The notes: generated by a model from the sequence alone, not told the origin. 64,000 bases of DNA from Aldrovandia affinis (GCA_029706075.1 JAINUG010000322.1:124001-188000), one strand, 5' to 3'; shown: positions 39,660-51,987, counted from the first letter of the stretch. Program-made: numbers and translations.

Positions 39660-40215
39660 AATGGGTTAACGTGGGTTAACAGTCACTCTGTGCAAGTCGC
39701 CGACTCTGGATCCAGCAAAAGAGCCCCAGACCATCACGCTTCCTCCTCCATGTTTGACAGTTGGTGTTACACACTGAGGAACCATCCTTTCACCTACTCG
39801 ACGGCGTACAAAAACCCTGCGTGATGAACCGAAGATTTACAAATTTTATTAAATGGTCCATAAGACCTTCTTCCAGTCTTCAGTAGTCCACAGACGGTGC
39901 TTCATGGCCCTGGCAAGCCTCTTTTTCTTATTTTGCCATCTTAGCAATGGCTTTCTTACTGCTGCCTCTCGACCTGTCAAACCTGCAGCTTGAAGTCTTC
40001 TCTTCACTGTTAAAACTGAGACTTCCTTACTTCGACCAGTGTTAAACTGTGCTTGAAGCTGTTGTCCTGTGAGCTACCTATCATGCAAGCTGTTGACTCT
40101 CAGAAACTTGTCTTCTGATTTTGTTGTGGCTTTGGGTCTGCCAGACCTCTTCCTGTCAGAGTTTCCTCCAGTTTCCAAGTGCCTTTTGATGGTGTAGGAA
40201 ACTACTCACTGCCAA
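39660..40215 (-). pseudogene. Truncated Tc1 transposase
   Basis: On the minus strand the helix-turn-helix and linker part is seen first (GRPKATTKSEDKFL, AGLTGREAAV). A WKKV segment follows, and then FGSSRRVFVRRRVGERMVPQ and VKHGGGSVMVWGSF. The frame is broken near 39870 where the first catalytic Asp should lie. The C-terminal half (second Asp, third acid) is missing, because the coding similarity stops near 39660 close to the inverted repeat. It cannot act. Confidence 0.8.
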
Positions 40216-40235
40216 AAAATTTACATTATTTTTCA

Positions 40236-40601
40236 TCCATCCATCCATCCATCCATTATCTAAGCCGCTTATTCCTGGTCAGGGTCGCGGGGGGGTGCTG
40301 GAGCCTATCCCAGCATGCGTTCCGGGCGAGAGGCAGGAATACACCCTGGACAGGTTGCCAATCCATCACAGGGCACACACACCATTCACTCACACACTCA
40401 TACCTACGGGCAATTTAGACTCTCCAATTAGCCTAACGTGCATGTCTTTGGACTGTGGGAAGAAACCGGAGTACCCGGAGGAAACCCACGCGGACACGGG
40501 AGAACATGCAAACTCCGCACAGAAAGGCCCCGGCCTGGATTCGAACCCGAGACCTTCTTGCTGTGAGGCGACAGTGCTATCCACTGCACCACCGTGCCGC
40601 C
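40236..40601 (-). repeat. tRNA-derived SINE-like element with 12-bp target duplication
   Basis: On the minus strand it starts GGCGGCACGGTGGTGCAGTGG, contains the box-B-like GGGTTCGAATCC, passes through TTGCATGTTCTCCCGTGTCC and TGGTTTCTTCC-type sequence and ends in a (GGAT)n tail. CATTATTTTTCA occurs perfectly on both sides (40224-40235 and 40602-40613), proving retrotransposition into the Tc1-like element. This is a very common fish repeat. The absence of decay in the duplication makes it probably the youngest layer of the nest. Confidence 0.93.
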
Positions 40602-41977
40602 CATTATTTTTCAGTTTTTGGTAACCTAAACTTTTTACTTATTATTATATCTTTTTTAACCTCTGGCAGTTTACCGCTTACCTTTGTACCATTTCAGGTT
40701 ATTCACTGGACTTAAATTTCAGTAAAAACTGGAAAATGGGGGTGTTCTAAAACTTTTGACCGGTAGTGTACTTCATTTAGATTTTGTGAAGGGTTTGTGA
40801 AGAATTTCTAAGGGTGCCAATAATTGTGGCACACATGTTTTTGAGAAAAATGTTTATTTTTTGATGAGGATTTAAAAAAATATATAATTTTACTTATTAG
40901 GTTAGATTTCTCTCATATTTTGAGTGTAAGATCAAGCTCATGAACAACAAAGACATTTTTTCATAGCTTCTTTTGCTCATCTTTAGCAAGGATGCCAATA
41001 ATTCTGGAGGGCACTGTATCTATCTCTCTCTTTCTCCCCCCCTTCTATCTCTCCCTCCCCTGCTGTGATAGCACCTTCTCTTTCTTCTTCCCTCTCTTTG
41101 TCCTCTTTCATATCCCGGGCTGCCCCAGAGTCAGTTACTTAATGGGTTGCCGTGGAAACCTGGCGGGCACCCGTGGCGTGGAGGACAGCTTTTCCAGCAA
41201 GGTGAAGACTGAGGATATTAACCCTTAAATCCCTGGCTCGTCACGCTGCCTCAAATGCACGAGTCCTAATAACATCCACTCTGGCATTAACCACATTACT
41301 CCTCATTACCTTTGAGAGCAGTCCTGTGAATGGACCTCATTGGGAAATAAGCTAGGCCTTAATGCTTTTAATTGCACTTCACTAAAAGAGCTTCTGCAGT
41401 ATAGGGCATGACATATGCACCCAATGTGTAGGTTTCAGCAACCTAGCTGTTGGTAAAAACATTTGATCGCAGCTTAATATGCAAGAAACTCATTTATTTA
41501 TTTACTAATGTATGACAATATGGTGGCAAGAGGTTTGAATAATTCCCATCGGAAATATCTGATCACCATCCTCCATTGTCCCGGAGGCATTTCAATGGGC
41601 CAATCCCGGGTGCTAACCGGGTATTTACCAGCATGAACACAGCATGAACAAACAATAATAAGCACATTATCTAAGTAAAGGGAAACACTTTCCTATATGC
41701 TTTTGTAAAACTACAAGTGTTTTACATATGGGTGTATGGTGTGGCGTTTTACATACAGAGCAGTGCACTCTTGACCTGAACGTTTTCGGTGGGACACCAT
41801 GGTTGTACCCTTTAGCGAGGTACTTTACCTCAAATGGTCACAGAATGTGCACAATGCAAAATGCAAACATACAAGTAGTTACCTTGGACCAGGGCTTCTA
41901 AGTAAATACATAATAATAATATTATAATATTGGTTTTTAAGTGCATTGCTAATTTCAAAATAAATGGGGAAAACCAA

Positions 41978-42064
41978 AGGCGTAACCACATATTAAATAT
42001 TGGTGGGCACAGATATGACTGTTTTAAATATTGCCCCCCCTTTCCCCCCCTGCTCGTTACGCCT
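41978..42064. repeat. Short inverted-repeat element
   Basis: AGGCGTAAC at the left and GTTACGCCT at the right are exact inverses, with further imperfect pairing inside (TTAAATATTGG, TTAAATATTGCC). This resembles the ends of small fish MITEs, but no target duplication was confirmed. Confidence 0.35.
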
Positions 42065-43520
42065 GTGGGGGAACCCTTTCAATCAGTTGGTGTGGAAGCG
42101 ATGGGGGCAGTTGTGAGAGTTGCTGTGTGGCAGGGCTTGTTGCTGGGTTCTGCAGTGCTGTCTGGCACGAGGCTCTGCGGAGTGACGCTCGGCTGTATCC
42201 TCAAAACAAGGCCTTTGATGCATTCAGCCCCACGCTCTCTGCCGTATTCTAAAACACTGGGGTTCTGGCTCAGGTTCTGTATCTGCACTCTGTATTCCCC
42301 TCTCCTCTGGCAGCGCTGTGGGGGACTGGAGAGAACGGTGCCACCACAGGCGAGTGTGCGGGCGAAGTTAAATGGCAGCCTTTGCCAGTGCTAAACAGTG
42401 CTTTGGTTTCAGATCACATCGCCCCTCTGCTTGCCTCTCTCTCTCCATCTCATTTTTAAATCTGGACAACAGTCCAGGATGCTACAGCACCAATCCTCAA
42501 CCCCCCCCGCTGGCACCTCCTCGCCGCCCCCCGACAGCATGTAGCTGGTGCACAACCTTATGCACAATGAGAAATACACCCCAAAATACAGCCACATCAG
42601 TGATTACCAATACAGCTGAATTTTATATACTCCATCCAATAGGAGCGGGAGCCGGCAACTCCCATTTCTCCCCATAAGCCAATCAACAACAGGAAACCAA
42701 GTGTGCAGAGAGGGGCAATGCAAACAGACAGTTACCCAGCATGGGGTGGCAGTGACAGACAAGCGTGGCACTGAAACAGATGCGATTTTCTGGGCTTTTT
42801 TCCCCCCCAGACTGTGACTGCGGCAGCTTGGTCTGTGCTGTCCATGCCTGAAGCACAGTCTTCCAACTGATAGAGAGAAAGAGAGAGCATGTGCTGTCAT
42901 TCATGAAATCCCTTTTAATCTGAAGCGCCTAAAGTGCTGGAGACTAAGCGGAGCAGCTTACGCACACAGACACAGGTGCACAAAAATCGCATTATTTGGC
43001 TTGTGATTACCTCAACCATCTTAAAAGCATCACTGCGATTACTTTTTATGTAGTCTCTTCCCTAGTTTGTCTTTGCGTGGAGGATAAAAGTGCCTAGCAC
43101 AGACTGTCCGAAGAGAAATCCATTCAAGGAGCTTAACACCAGACAGGGGGCCTGTTGAAGTCAATAACACTCATCTCTTAAATCAAAGCCCACCGGCTTG
43201 GCTTGGCTTGCCGCGGGTCACTTTGCATGCCGCTCAATGCAGCCGCTAATATCCACATTTCTCTGACAAACAGGGCATTGAGTGTCTGGGCCACAGCCCG
43301 GCGAGGTGGACTGAGGGAGTCAGCGAGGCGCCTGAGGCAGGGGCGGGCAGGTGGCCGTTTGGGCCGCTCAGGAAGAGCAGAGCCCATCTGCCGCATATGT
43401 CCCGCCACTCAGGACCGGGCCGAGCCCCTGCTCCTTATAACCGGCTTCCACACCCCCCCGCAATGCAACACCAACACCACGCATGCACAGATAAGCAAGA
43501 GCCTCACTCTCGGTGCAATC

Positions 43521-43535
43521 ATACACACACACGCG

Positions 43536-43566
<31 letters not shown>

Positions 43567-43570
43567 GCAC
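43521..43570. repeat. CA microsatellite
   Basis: CA run with CG interruptions. Confidence 0.9.
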
Positions 43571-43820
43571 ACTGAACGTAATATCTTATTCTTCATACAC
43601 AATAAAAGCATCAAGCATTCAAATTTTGCGCCGACTTGCTTCCGCTCAAGCAAACAGCCCCCAGGTATCATGCAGACTTCGCTGTGCTGTTGGTGAGCGT
43701 GCTGCTGTAACTCCTAGCCCAGAGACACAACAGACATGCCACTTACCAGCCACCTGCTGTTGGCTCCTCTGGTATCCCTCCCGTGTGCTAAAACTGCCTT
43801 TCTCTGAGAGATGAACCCAG

Positions 43821-43823
<3 letters not shown>

Positions 43824-43864
<41 letters not shown>
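43824..43864. repeat. (GA)n microsatellite
   Basis: About 41 bp of uninterrupted GA. The frames on both strands here are artefacts of it. Confidence 0.95.
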
Positions 43865-43870
<6 letters not shown>

Positions 43871-45989
43871 AAAGCTGAACAGCAGAGCTCACGCTGTCTT
43901 CTTCAATCCTCTGAAAAACAGCAGCACAACAATAGCCTGAGCAGCAGGAGCACAACAGAGTCAGAGTCTGGGCTGAGATGCTGTACAATAACAAGCATCC
44001 TTTCCTTGAGAAAGGGATGGATAAAGAGACTGATACTGGGGAGGGAGGGCAGGAAGGAGGGAGGGAAGAGAGAAAGGGGAGGGGGATGAGGGGGGATAGA
44101 CAGCGCTCTGGAGCATGCCCAATGAAGATCCCAGTGTATTTAAATGTCACATGACACATCAGAGCTATCAGTCGCCCACTCGTAAGGGGAGGCGACAAGA
44201 GCAGGAAGAAGCGGGGAGCTGTTTAACCCTGTCGATGGTGGTGTCAGAGCCACTGTCCCTTTCATAAAAATGCAGACCGGTAATCTCTGTTGTCCCTTCC
44301 CTTAGGGCACCCAGCCAGCCAATGGGAGATGAGATTCTGTTTCTCACAATAGGGTGGGCCGGATTAACCACTTTTCATCCGACATCCACTTCACTGGCTG
44401 TGGAGAATGAGTGTGTCCCTGCGGCACAATGGAACTCAGTCAGTAATAATCTCCATAATGAAAGCTTTAAAGCACACCTCATTAATACTACTCGCTTGAA
44501 ACTCTAATGCATGTTTGTGCGTGTGAGCCTGCTGAACAGAACACAACTGATCTTCCTGCATCATTTTAATTCCTATCTAAGCTTTCCTGGACCCCATTTC
44601 AATCAGTTCAGAGAAACTGCAAGAGGAAGATGAGAGACAGAACACACCTTGACTGTCTGGGGGGAGAGGAATTGGGTGGGGTTTGGTTCAGTGGCAGGTG
44701 ATTTTAATCAAAGGCTCCCTCCCCCCCGCGTTCAGAGAGCGGCGAGATTCCAGCCCTCGGTGAACCCAGCCAGGCAGATTTACTGCAGCTGGATCTAATC
44801 CACGCCTAATTGGTTCCATGCAGGACTCGGCCCAGTACAGCAACGGCAATCAAGCCCTTTTTCTCCATTCCTTCTTCAGATTCTTGGGGGAGGACAACGT
44901 CGGACAGTGGGAGGGGTGCAGGGCATCGACAGGTTAATGTTACTGTGGTACTGTGTCTGCATAATCGGACTCCTGCAGTTCAATGGTGTGAGATACCTGC
45001 AGGAGAGTCACCTGTGGGTGGCGTTGATCTGTTGTAAATTTAATGATAGCCTTCTGTCAAAAATTAGATATAGTTTTGATGTTAAGGAGGAGCCCAAATA
45101 TTATGTCAAACTACACTTTTGACACTGAATTTCTAACAGAACTGAACTAATTTCTAATTGTTAGCTATGAATATATCCATTTAGATATTGAAAATATATA
45201 TTTTTAATCCATTGTGACATTATCTCCTAAACATTCCCAACAAATTATTTTAGGAATATATATAATGTTATATATTTAATATATGATATTTAATAAAACA
45301 TTTTGTGGAATCTTTGAATTAAATGGCAGAATTAGAAAACCAGGACGCTGGCCTCAAGGCTTTGTCTCATGTTCTGAGAACTCTGGCAACAGTAAAGCTA
45401 TCATTCAAATTCAAAGTCACTGTTGGATATCCACATTCATATGCAGTGTTATTAATGTGCATTAGACATAATAGGTCTCATATTCAAAATGGCTTGGTGA
45501 GGGGCACCTCCCTTTCTTGTAAAATAATATTCCCCATTTAATTAGCCAGCTCTTTCCATGTATTAACGATCCCAGAATTTGCAGACAACACTATAGACAG
45601 TAATCACAGTAATCAGGTGCATTCAATCAAGATTCAGCAGCATAAACAATAGACACTCGCTAGCATTGAGTTGTACCAAGGGTAAACAGTGCCCTCCAGG
45701 GGCAATTGCTTGTAATTACTAGGTATTCTCAATGTGACTATGTATTTTTCTCTACCACTGGACAAAGAATTGTCACTCACTCATCAAGTGAACATCAGCA
45801 ACGATATTTACCACTGAAGGGTGAAAATACCAACAAAGTAGCTGATGAGCAGTACCTGTTCAGTTCATGTAAGCAGGTCTTGCCAAAGCTTCTTGGGTCT
45901 TGTTACTCTGGCTTGCTAATTGCTAATATCATGTCATCATCTATGATTTTTGTGCCACGTGATGTGCCATGAATTGCCAACATGTAGCG

Positions 45990-46201
45990 CAGGACTCAAC
46001 CCTGGTCCTGGTGGGCTGCAGGGTATGCTGGTTTTTGTTCTTGCTTTATTTGACTTAAATGAACAATTCAGCAACCAATTTAGAACCAAGAAACCAGGTG
46101 AGGGAGGTCCACTTTGCAATCAACAGCTTTAATTGACCAATTCAATGCTGAGCAACAATGAAAACCTGCATGCCTTGCAGGACCAGGGTTCAGAACCCCT
46201 G
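45990..46201. mobile_element. hAT-type MITE with 8-bp target duplication
   Basis: 212 bp and non-coding. The left end CAGGACTCAACCCTGGTCCT and the right end AGGACCAGGGTTCAGAACCC + CTG are imperfect inverses. The flanks ATGTAGCG (45982-45989) and ATGTAGTG (46202-46209) match at 7 of 8 bases. This is a different family from the MITE at 3120. Confidence 0.85.
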
Positions 46202-46209
46202 ATGTAGTG

Positions 46210-48199
46210 CATGCAGTTCTCAATTTGTGCTAGCACCTCTGGAATTTTGGTTGTCCAGGCTTCAAAAAATCTAGTATATTTTTTCTCAATAATGTATCAT
46301 GTTATTTGTAACAGTGTTCTAAAAATGTGTTGTGCATTATGTCACAATCGAGTGCTTCAGTAGCTTCGTCCCCTTGTACTCTGTCTCGCCTGTTAACTTT
46401 GAGCTTTGGCACCTGGTGATTTACAAATTAAGCACAAATTACAAATTAAGAGTGTATGTAACCATAAATTACATTTATGGCAGCCTAATTCAACATTAGG
46501 TCAACAGTTCTGTCCACCTGGGGCCTAGTAGTAAAATAACTGTATTTTTACTGCCTGACATTTTTGCATGCACTGTAAGTCACAATTATTCATCATCAAC
46601 GATATCTTCACAATACAATACGAGAACAAAAATGTCAGATTAGAAGGTGGAATCTAATCAGTATTTTCTGTCCTGAAATATGGACTACAGAAGATACCTG
46701 AAGAGTGAGCATATTTATGAAGTTTCCCTTCCTTCCTTTAAAACCGTTCTCTTACCGTCAGCTCGTCAGCTGCTTGGCTTTTGTGCATCACTGAGGTTGT
46801 CCTTTATTCAGAACCGGCAGTCAGTCGACAATAAACATGCTATGAATAAGCATTGCGCTGTCCTTTCCTCCTAGGACTGTCACAGATCCGTGCCACTCTA
46901 TCAGTAGCTGGAAGCACTCGGGATCATTGTCCTGCAGTGAATTCACAAAGCTGCTTGAGATAACTTCCAGTTGTCAATTGTTGTCATCATACAGCTCAAG
47001 AGCAGTCAATTGCATTTAACCACTGGCAGCAGGACATATTGTCATATTGCACCAGGTATAAGATAGAGGTCTGATGAAATAAGAAAGAGGAAGAGGTCAC
47101 TTTAGCCTGGTACATTTGTACAATGGGGATGGACTGGTGAAGATCTTTAGCAAATGTTTCCAGTGTGCACAATTATAAGCCTACCTGCCTCAGAGAATTC
47201 ATATAAGAATCACAGTCTAAAGGTTTGATCCAACCAAATTAAATGAGCAATGTCATTTGACTGACAAAGGAGAGCAATTCAAATGTCTGTGGCCGTTCTA
47301 AATAGCAAAAACATCAACAATTGCGTTTAATTCATATTAAGGATAATGGTGAATGATGTAAATGATACCCAGTTACGTTACTTTCATTTTGTTCATACAC
47401 TGATGTTCTACCGGTCTGCTTTTGCTCACCAGTAAAGGGACCTGGGACATCAGAAAGAGACAGAGAGCGAAGGTAAGGTAGAAATAGGATAAACAAATGA
47501 AAGCCCTTCAGACTTTGTTAGCATTTGAGCAGTAATATGCAACATCTGCAATGTTTTTCCCTTACCGGAATTTTAAACCAAGCGAACAACGCTGTTCCTA
47601 TGGATTAACATCCACAAACGTGAAGACATGTGTGCATCAGTAACATTACTGAGTAAATAGATATTAATTAAGGGCCAATTTTCAAACGAATAAAACGTAG
47701 TTGTGATGATTTGGTAAGTCTTGACACAAAAAAACTTTTATGTAGCTAGTTACCTCTCCACGCACTGTACAAGCAACCGTTCCTTGCACACAATTCACAG
47801 CTCCTGTAGAGCAATATGCGTCTTCTGAGACACAACTTACCAGTAGAACCATGTTGAACAAATAAAACGTCTCCAAAACGTCATGTTTGTGTTTGTACAA
47901 GTAGCTACGTCAGGTTCATAAGTATGCCTAGGTGTTCCAAGTTTAGGTTCAACTGCAAATTGATGGGGGGGGAGAGAGAGAAAACAAACACAAGAAGAAA
48001 AAACAAGAAATCTTATTCAAGGTCATTGTTTTTTTTATTATTAGTACTTTATATCATTTGAAATTTGCATGCTTCAAGAAGCATACATTAAAATTGTCAC
48101 AAAATCTCAAATGGATGCAAAAAGCACTAAACTTCTAGGTGTTTTAGAAAAATAAAACAATTTAATGTAATTTTACTGACTTGACATGAATCAGTTTGC
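46210..48199. other. Noncoding stretch, no gene seen
   Basis: AT-rich; no exon, RNA gene or transposon end recognised. It lies beyond the proposed polyadenylation site of the minus-strand PPP1R15B exon, so it is probably intergenic. Confidence 0.4.
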
Positions 48200-48205
48200 T
48201 TTATT
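48200..48205 (-). terminator. Candidate polyadenylation signal for PPP1R15B
   Basis: The first AATAAA seen on the minus strand downstream of the stop codon, giving a 3'UTR of about 1.25 kb. A T-rich tract follows on that strand. Transcript data would be needed to confirm it. Confidence 0.35.
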
Positions 48206-49453
48206 AATATCCAAACACATCAGTCCCCTACAGACTAGACGGTTTCCAGAATGTTGTGCTCTCGTGGCACTTTCCACCTTAGTACTGTGAGATCTCCCCC
48301 ACCTGACCACGTCCGCGGTCGTTGGGAGAAAAGAGAGAAACAAACCCCCTAGATATCCTTGCTATGAAAAGTATCACAATGAAAATTAATAGTGTCTGTT
48401 AAAGGTGAAGAATGAGTCCTTTCAATAGGTTCATGCAAAATAGCTTCTAAGTCACTTAGACCCTTACCCATGATCACCCTTGCACAAAAATAGATAATGA
48501 AATAAGCTCTGCTTAGGAACATGACTAAAAATAGATTTTTTTTAGTGTTCATGTTTAGACAGAGAAACTACAAAGGGAAACCTAATTACCTTGAAGAATT
48601 GGAGGCAAACTCCACTGCTCCTTGCATGTTGAATACTGAATAATTGATATAGTTTCAGAACTTCAAGTACTTCATCTTTGGCTTTACAGTTATAATAGTA
48701 CTATAAATACACGTGGGTTTTAAAATGAATCCTTTTATCACGTCAAAGCAATGGGGAAGCCTCAATGCACATCACTGCACTTGTCCTCAATACTCAATAC
48801 CAATTATCTACAGTATAGATTTAAAAGACAGCGATTATTAAACATAAACCCAAATAGAGACTGTTCAACCAATACTATGCCATTGACTAAAATACACTGG
48901 TCTTATAAGCCCTAACGTCTACCCACAGACTAAGACAAGAAAATGTTTCCATTCCCATAGCAGGTTCTTGAGTAATCCTGAAGAGATGGAAATGAGGAGC
49001 CTCCAATCCAATACATTGCAGGCTCCTGTGACAATTATGTAAGCGAGGAATAGGATAAACAAATATAGCATGAAACTAAATCCAGAAGTCGTTCCCTGAT
49101 CGATTCTACAGTGCCAAAGGCTGTTGATAAAAAAGGAGGGGGGGAGGAATAGCAGTGTTGTGGTGGTGTAAGTTGCAAACAAAGTGAGTGGCGGTGGTGG
49201 TGGTTAGGCTGTGAACATATACCATTCCGGATTCCGGTCAACACAACACAGATCACCACAGAGAAGTACTGTTAACATACAACTCAAGTGAAATGTTAGC
49301 CTGTTTCAGGCTATTCCTTGGATAATGACTAATGAGCCCTTAAGACTTAACTACTGGTATGTGTCCGGCCTCTTGTCACCCTGAATGAATCCACTGAGTC
49401 TTTTTTCATGTTAATTCATGTTAATCAAACAGATCAAAACAAAAAAGGAACAC
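48206..49453 (-). other. Presumed 3'UTR of PPP1R15B
   Basis: Noncoding sequence between the stop codon and the first minus-strand AATAAA. No transposon ends were recognised. Extent inferred. Confidence 0.4.
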
Positions 49454-49645
49454 TCAGCAACTCTGGTATAGTCTCTCGAAGATTACAACGCGGAAGGTGG
49501 GGGCCAGGCAGTAGCCAATGGCGTCCTCCGTCTCCTGCACTCTGCGAAGGAACCGGCAGCGGTCGCGGGCAAACTCCTCCCACGGGCCCCGCCTATCTTC
49601 GTCGCTGCTGGCGTAGAACTCCTCTACCTCCTCCACAAACCTTAC
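49454..49645 (-). CDS. ppp1r15b: PPP1R15B last coding exon (eIF2-alpha phosphatase regulatory subunit)
   Basis: PPP1R15 proteins bring protein phosphatase 1 to phosphorylated eIF2-alpha, reversing translational arrest; the B form (CReP) is constitutive. This 63-codon exon has the C-terminal core. It opens with Val-Arg-Phe, the end of the KVxF-type PP1-docking motif, then [40 protein letters not shown] and YCL. That order and spacing match the family, and the DED-(R/K)-GPWEEFARD wording fits PPP1R15B better than PPP1R15A. The acceptor is TTTCCTTCTTCCCTGTGACAG before GTAAGG (exon starts at 49645, phase 0). The docking-motif Lys would end exon 1. The stop TGA is at 49454-49456. No large exon 1 is seen up to 64000, so either intron 1 exceeds 14 kb or this is an orphan exon. 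The frame is intact. Confidence 0.87.
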   Translation of the reverse strand, partial: VRFVEEVEEFYASSDEDRRGPWEEFARDRCRFLRRVQETEDAIGYCLAPTFRVVIFERLYQSC

Positions 49646-49977
49646 CTGTCACAGGGAAGAAGGAAATAAACACAGCAGAACAGGTCATTTGCAAGGTAAA
49701 AGGTCTCAGTACATTTCAAAAGGAATTCCTTTTTTATTCCATAGATTATGCACTAAAGCTCTGAGCACACGCATTTCAAAACAAAAAAATAAACCGTGCT
49801 TTCCAACAGGCCAGTATCAATCAAAAGGAATTTATGGTACAAATGCTTTCAAAGGCGAATGACGAAATGATGGAGAACAGGCCGTGGCAAAATGAATGTT
49901 TCTTTTCATCATCTGGCAGGACCGATACCTGTTGGCAGGGCACCACTAATACTGCTAAATAATCTCTGAAGCTTTCC
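49646..49977 (-). other. Intronic sequence beside the PPP1R15B exon
   Basis: Contains the polypyrimidine tract and acceptor immediately at 49646-49670. Nothing else recognised before the piggyBac-type insertion at TTAA 49978. Confidence 0.5.
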
Positions 49978-50012
49978 TTAACACTAGGAGCGCTGAAACC
50001 GTTCATTTGACC

Positions 50013-51633
50013 GGTACTGACATCTAGTCACATTTAGAAAATTGTTACGTTAGTTACAAACAAGTTACAGCATCCACCTTCCTTGAGTTTTCCTAGATAT
50101 TTATTCTTTACATAACAGTGTTACAAAAATTTCAAAATCACGTTTGGGGGGAAAAAAGCGAAAACGCTTTTATTCCCCTCCGTGTGTTATTCGTGTTATT
50201 ACGTCTCGCTCGTCTTCCAACCAACGATTCAGTTCTCTTTCACCACATCAGATGGCGCAAGGATCTTCACATAGCCTATAGCCAAGAGTCTCTATTTTAC
50301 AGAATGGCTTTATTATTATTATTATTATAACTAGAATGGCATTTAGAGAGATACAACACCCACGTGACCTTGCTCAAAATGAAAATTTAATATTTATCAT
50401 TATCTGCACGTGCTGCGAGATTACAGACTGTCGAAGTCTCCAGTTTTACTTTTTGGCTAACTGCTATAGCCATTCTAACTAACACATTGGTTACAGTCTA
50501 AATTATGATAAAGCATATGACGAGTTTCGTTCCGATACGAACCTTTATCTGTGTTCAAAATATATCCGATTCTGAAATCATACATAGCCTATATGTGTTT
50601 GAAAATGCGTGTCTCCGGAAAACGCAATAGCCTATACCACAGATCAGATGTATGTTTTTTTCATAACGCTACATATCCATTGTGCAGCTGGATAAAATAA
50701 AACCAGGGTAAAAATAACCGACCCTCGACCATCAGTACATTTATAGGACATTCCTGTTGATTACAGTACAACCGAAAGTAGCGGAAGAGAAATGTTAAAA
50801 TAAAAACAATCTTTGCGAGATTCAATACAACACAGCTGGTAAGAACTGTTTTCATACAAGTGAAAGGTGGGTGAATCCAACATTTCTTCCTCTGTTTACA
50901 TTTCTCATCTTTGATACTTGACTTGTCTTGTAAATGGCCTATATTTTGTCAAAAAATAAAAGAATGTCTCCAAAGACATGGATAATAGCAAACGCTCACC
51001 GTTGCCTATAGTAGTCTATATAGGACAGAATAAGTACATGGTATTAGAGGCGGCGGCCGCTACGGGCTCTTTATTATACACTCGATTACGCTCCGTCTTT
51101 GCATTCTCCGCCGGTAATGTGACCGTGAGGGTACAGGGCGTAACACGCACCCACTGACCGAAATGTATCGCAGTTCTTCGTACCTGAACGTAGTCAAATT
51201 TATACATGTCCACAATATTTTTCAAATATTAGCTTGGAAAAAGTGCGGAGGACAGAATTACATTTGTATGAAAGTGGGGGGGACGCGTCTGCTACACCCC
51301 TGCAAGGTATACTTGGAATATATAACGTAATATTAAAAGTTATTGTGGCTGCGTTTACTATAGCCATGCTATGCTAGTTGTACTCCTGCATGGCTCAGGT
51401 CAGTTTTTGCTTGCTAGTGCCATGTGTCCAAACTATACTATCTTATAACCCACAAGAATCCATTCTCACTCTCCCTGGAGAGACAAACGGCTAATCTCTT
51501 CTGATTTGGGCAAACCGGTTTTCAGCCTGCTGTGTCTTTTGTCTGCCCACAAACTAATTTGCATCTGAATCTTAGAGGACTAATGGACCCGCTGTATATC
51601 TTCAAGTTGCAGATAACGCTTGAATACTTTAAC
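50013..51633. other. Left body of the piggyBac-type element
   Basis: Noncoding. It has a TTA triplet run at 50307-50328 and a GC-rich patch at 51048-51140. 50541-50590 resembles the reverse complement of about 53535-53585. No transposase frame. Confidence 0.4.
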
Positions 51634-51987
51634 CAGGGTGTCCGCGGAGCCTTAAAAAGTATTAAATTTGTTTATCAACAATAAAGGCCTTAATTGGTCT
51701 TAAAATGTCTTAAATCCATCTTTCAGAGGTCTTAAAATGCCATAGACAGGAAAGATAAAATGTGGATTTGTCATTTTATGTTTCATTGTGAAATCTGGGG
51801 GAAAAACGGTAACGGAGATAAAGTCGGAGATTTTTATTTACCGTTTTGTAGCGCCACGCAGACCGGAATGAGCGGAACCAACAGAGGTCCTTATGTTTGC
51901 GGGGAACTATTTCAGCAACGGAGTCGACACAATATTCAAGTTCAACAAGCTAAGTTAGCTAACTTAACTTAAGCAGTTGCACTCATT

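Larger units (their letters stand above)
39453..40770 (-). mobile_element. Tc1-like element with long inverted repeats, nested
   Basis: The ends CACTACCGGTCAAAAGTTTT and AAAACTTTTGACCGGTAGTG are exact inverses, with TA on both sides. Similarity between arms extends about 150 bp (39455-39610 and 40600-40768) and includes CTGCCAGAGGTAAAAA-type sequence on both sides. The interior encodes part of a Tc1 transposase on the minus strand. A SINE has inserted near the transposase N-terminus. Confidence 0.92.
38384..41018. mobile_element. Outer Tc1-type (TA-flanked) element, host of a nest
   Basis: The left end, TA + CACTGCCCTCCAGAATTATT, and the right end, AATAATTCTGGAGGGCACTG + TA, are inverted copies with one mismatch. 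Its own sequence survives only as 38386-38504, about 39437-39452 and 40771-41016, together under 400 bp with no transposase, so it is an internally deleted Tc1-type derivative. The remainder is later insertions. It landed in a TCTA-rich simple repeat. Both younger elements inside it also used TA targets. Confidence 0.88.
41019..45989. other. Noncoding stretch, no gene seen
   Basis: No supported exon. 41105-41400 is a candidate conserved block. The 203-codon plus-strand frame at 43203-43814 runs through a CA repeat and has several rival frames, so it is not accepted. Simple repeats lie at 43521-43570 and 43824-43864. Confidence 0.4.

Noticed and set aside
42031-42394. Overlapping plus-strand frames of up to 154 codons
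   Set aside because: Low-complexity C-runs, no domain, and a possible MITE at the left edge.
43203-43814. 203-codon open frame on the plus strand, the longest outside transposons apart from Tc1
   Set aside because: It crosses a CA microsatellite, competes with open frames on both strands, matches no family and has no splice-site support.
51016-51225. Possible exon MYKFDYVQ followed by a GTACG donor on the minus strand
   Set aside because: No acceptor, no homology, and it lies inside the piggyBac-type shell.
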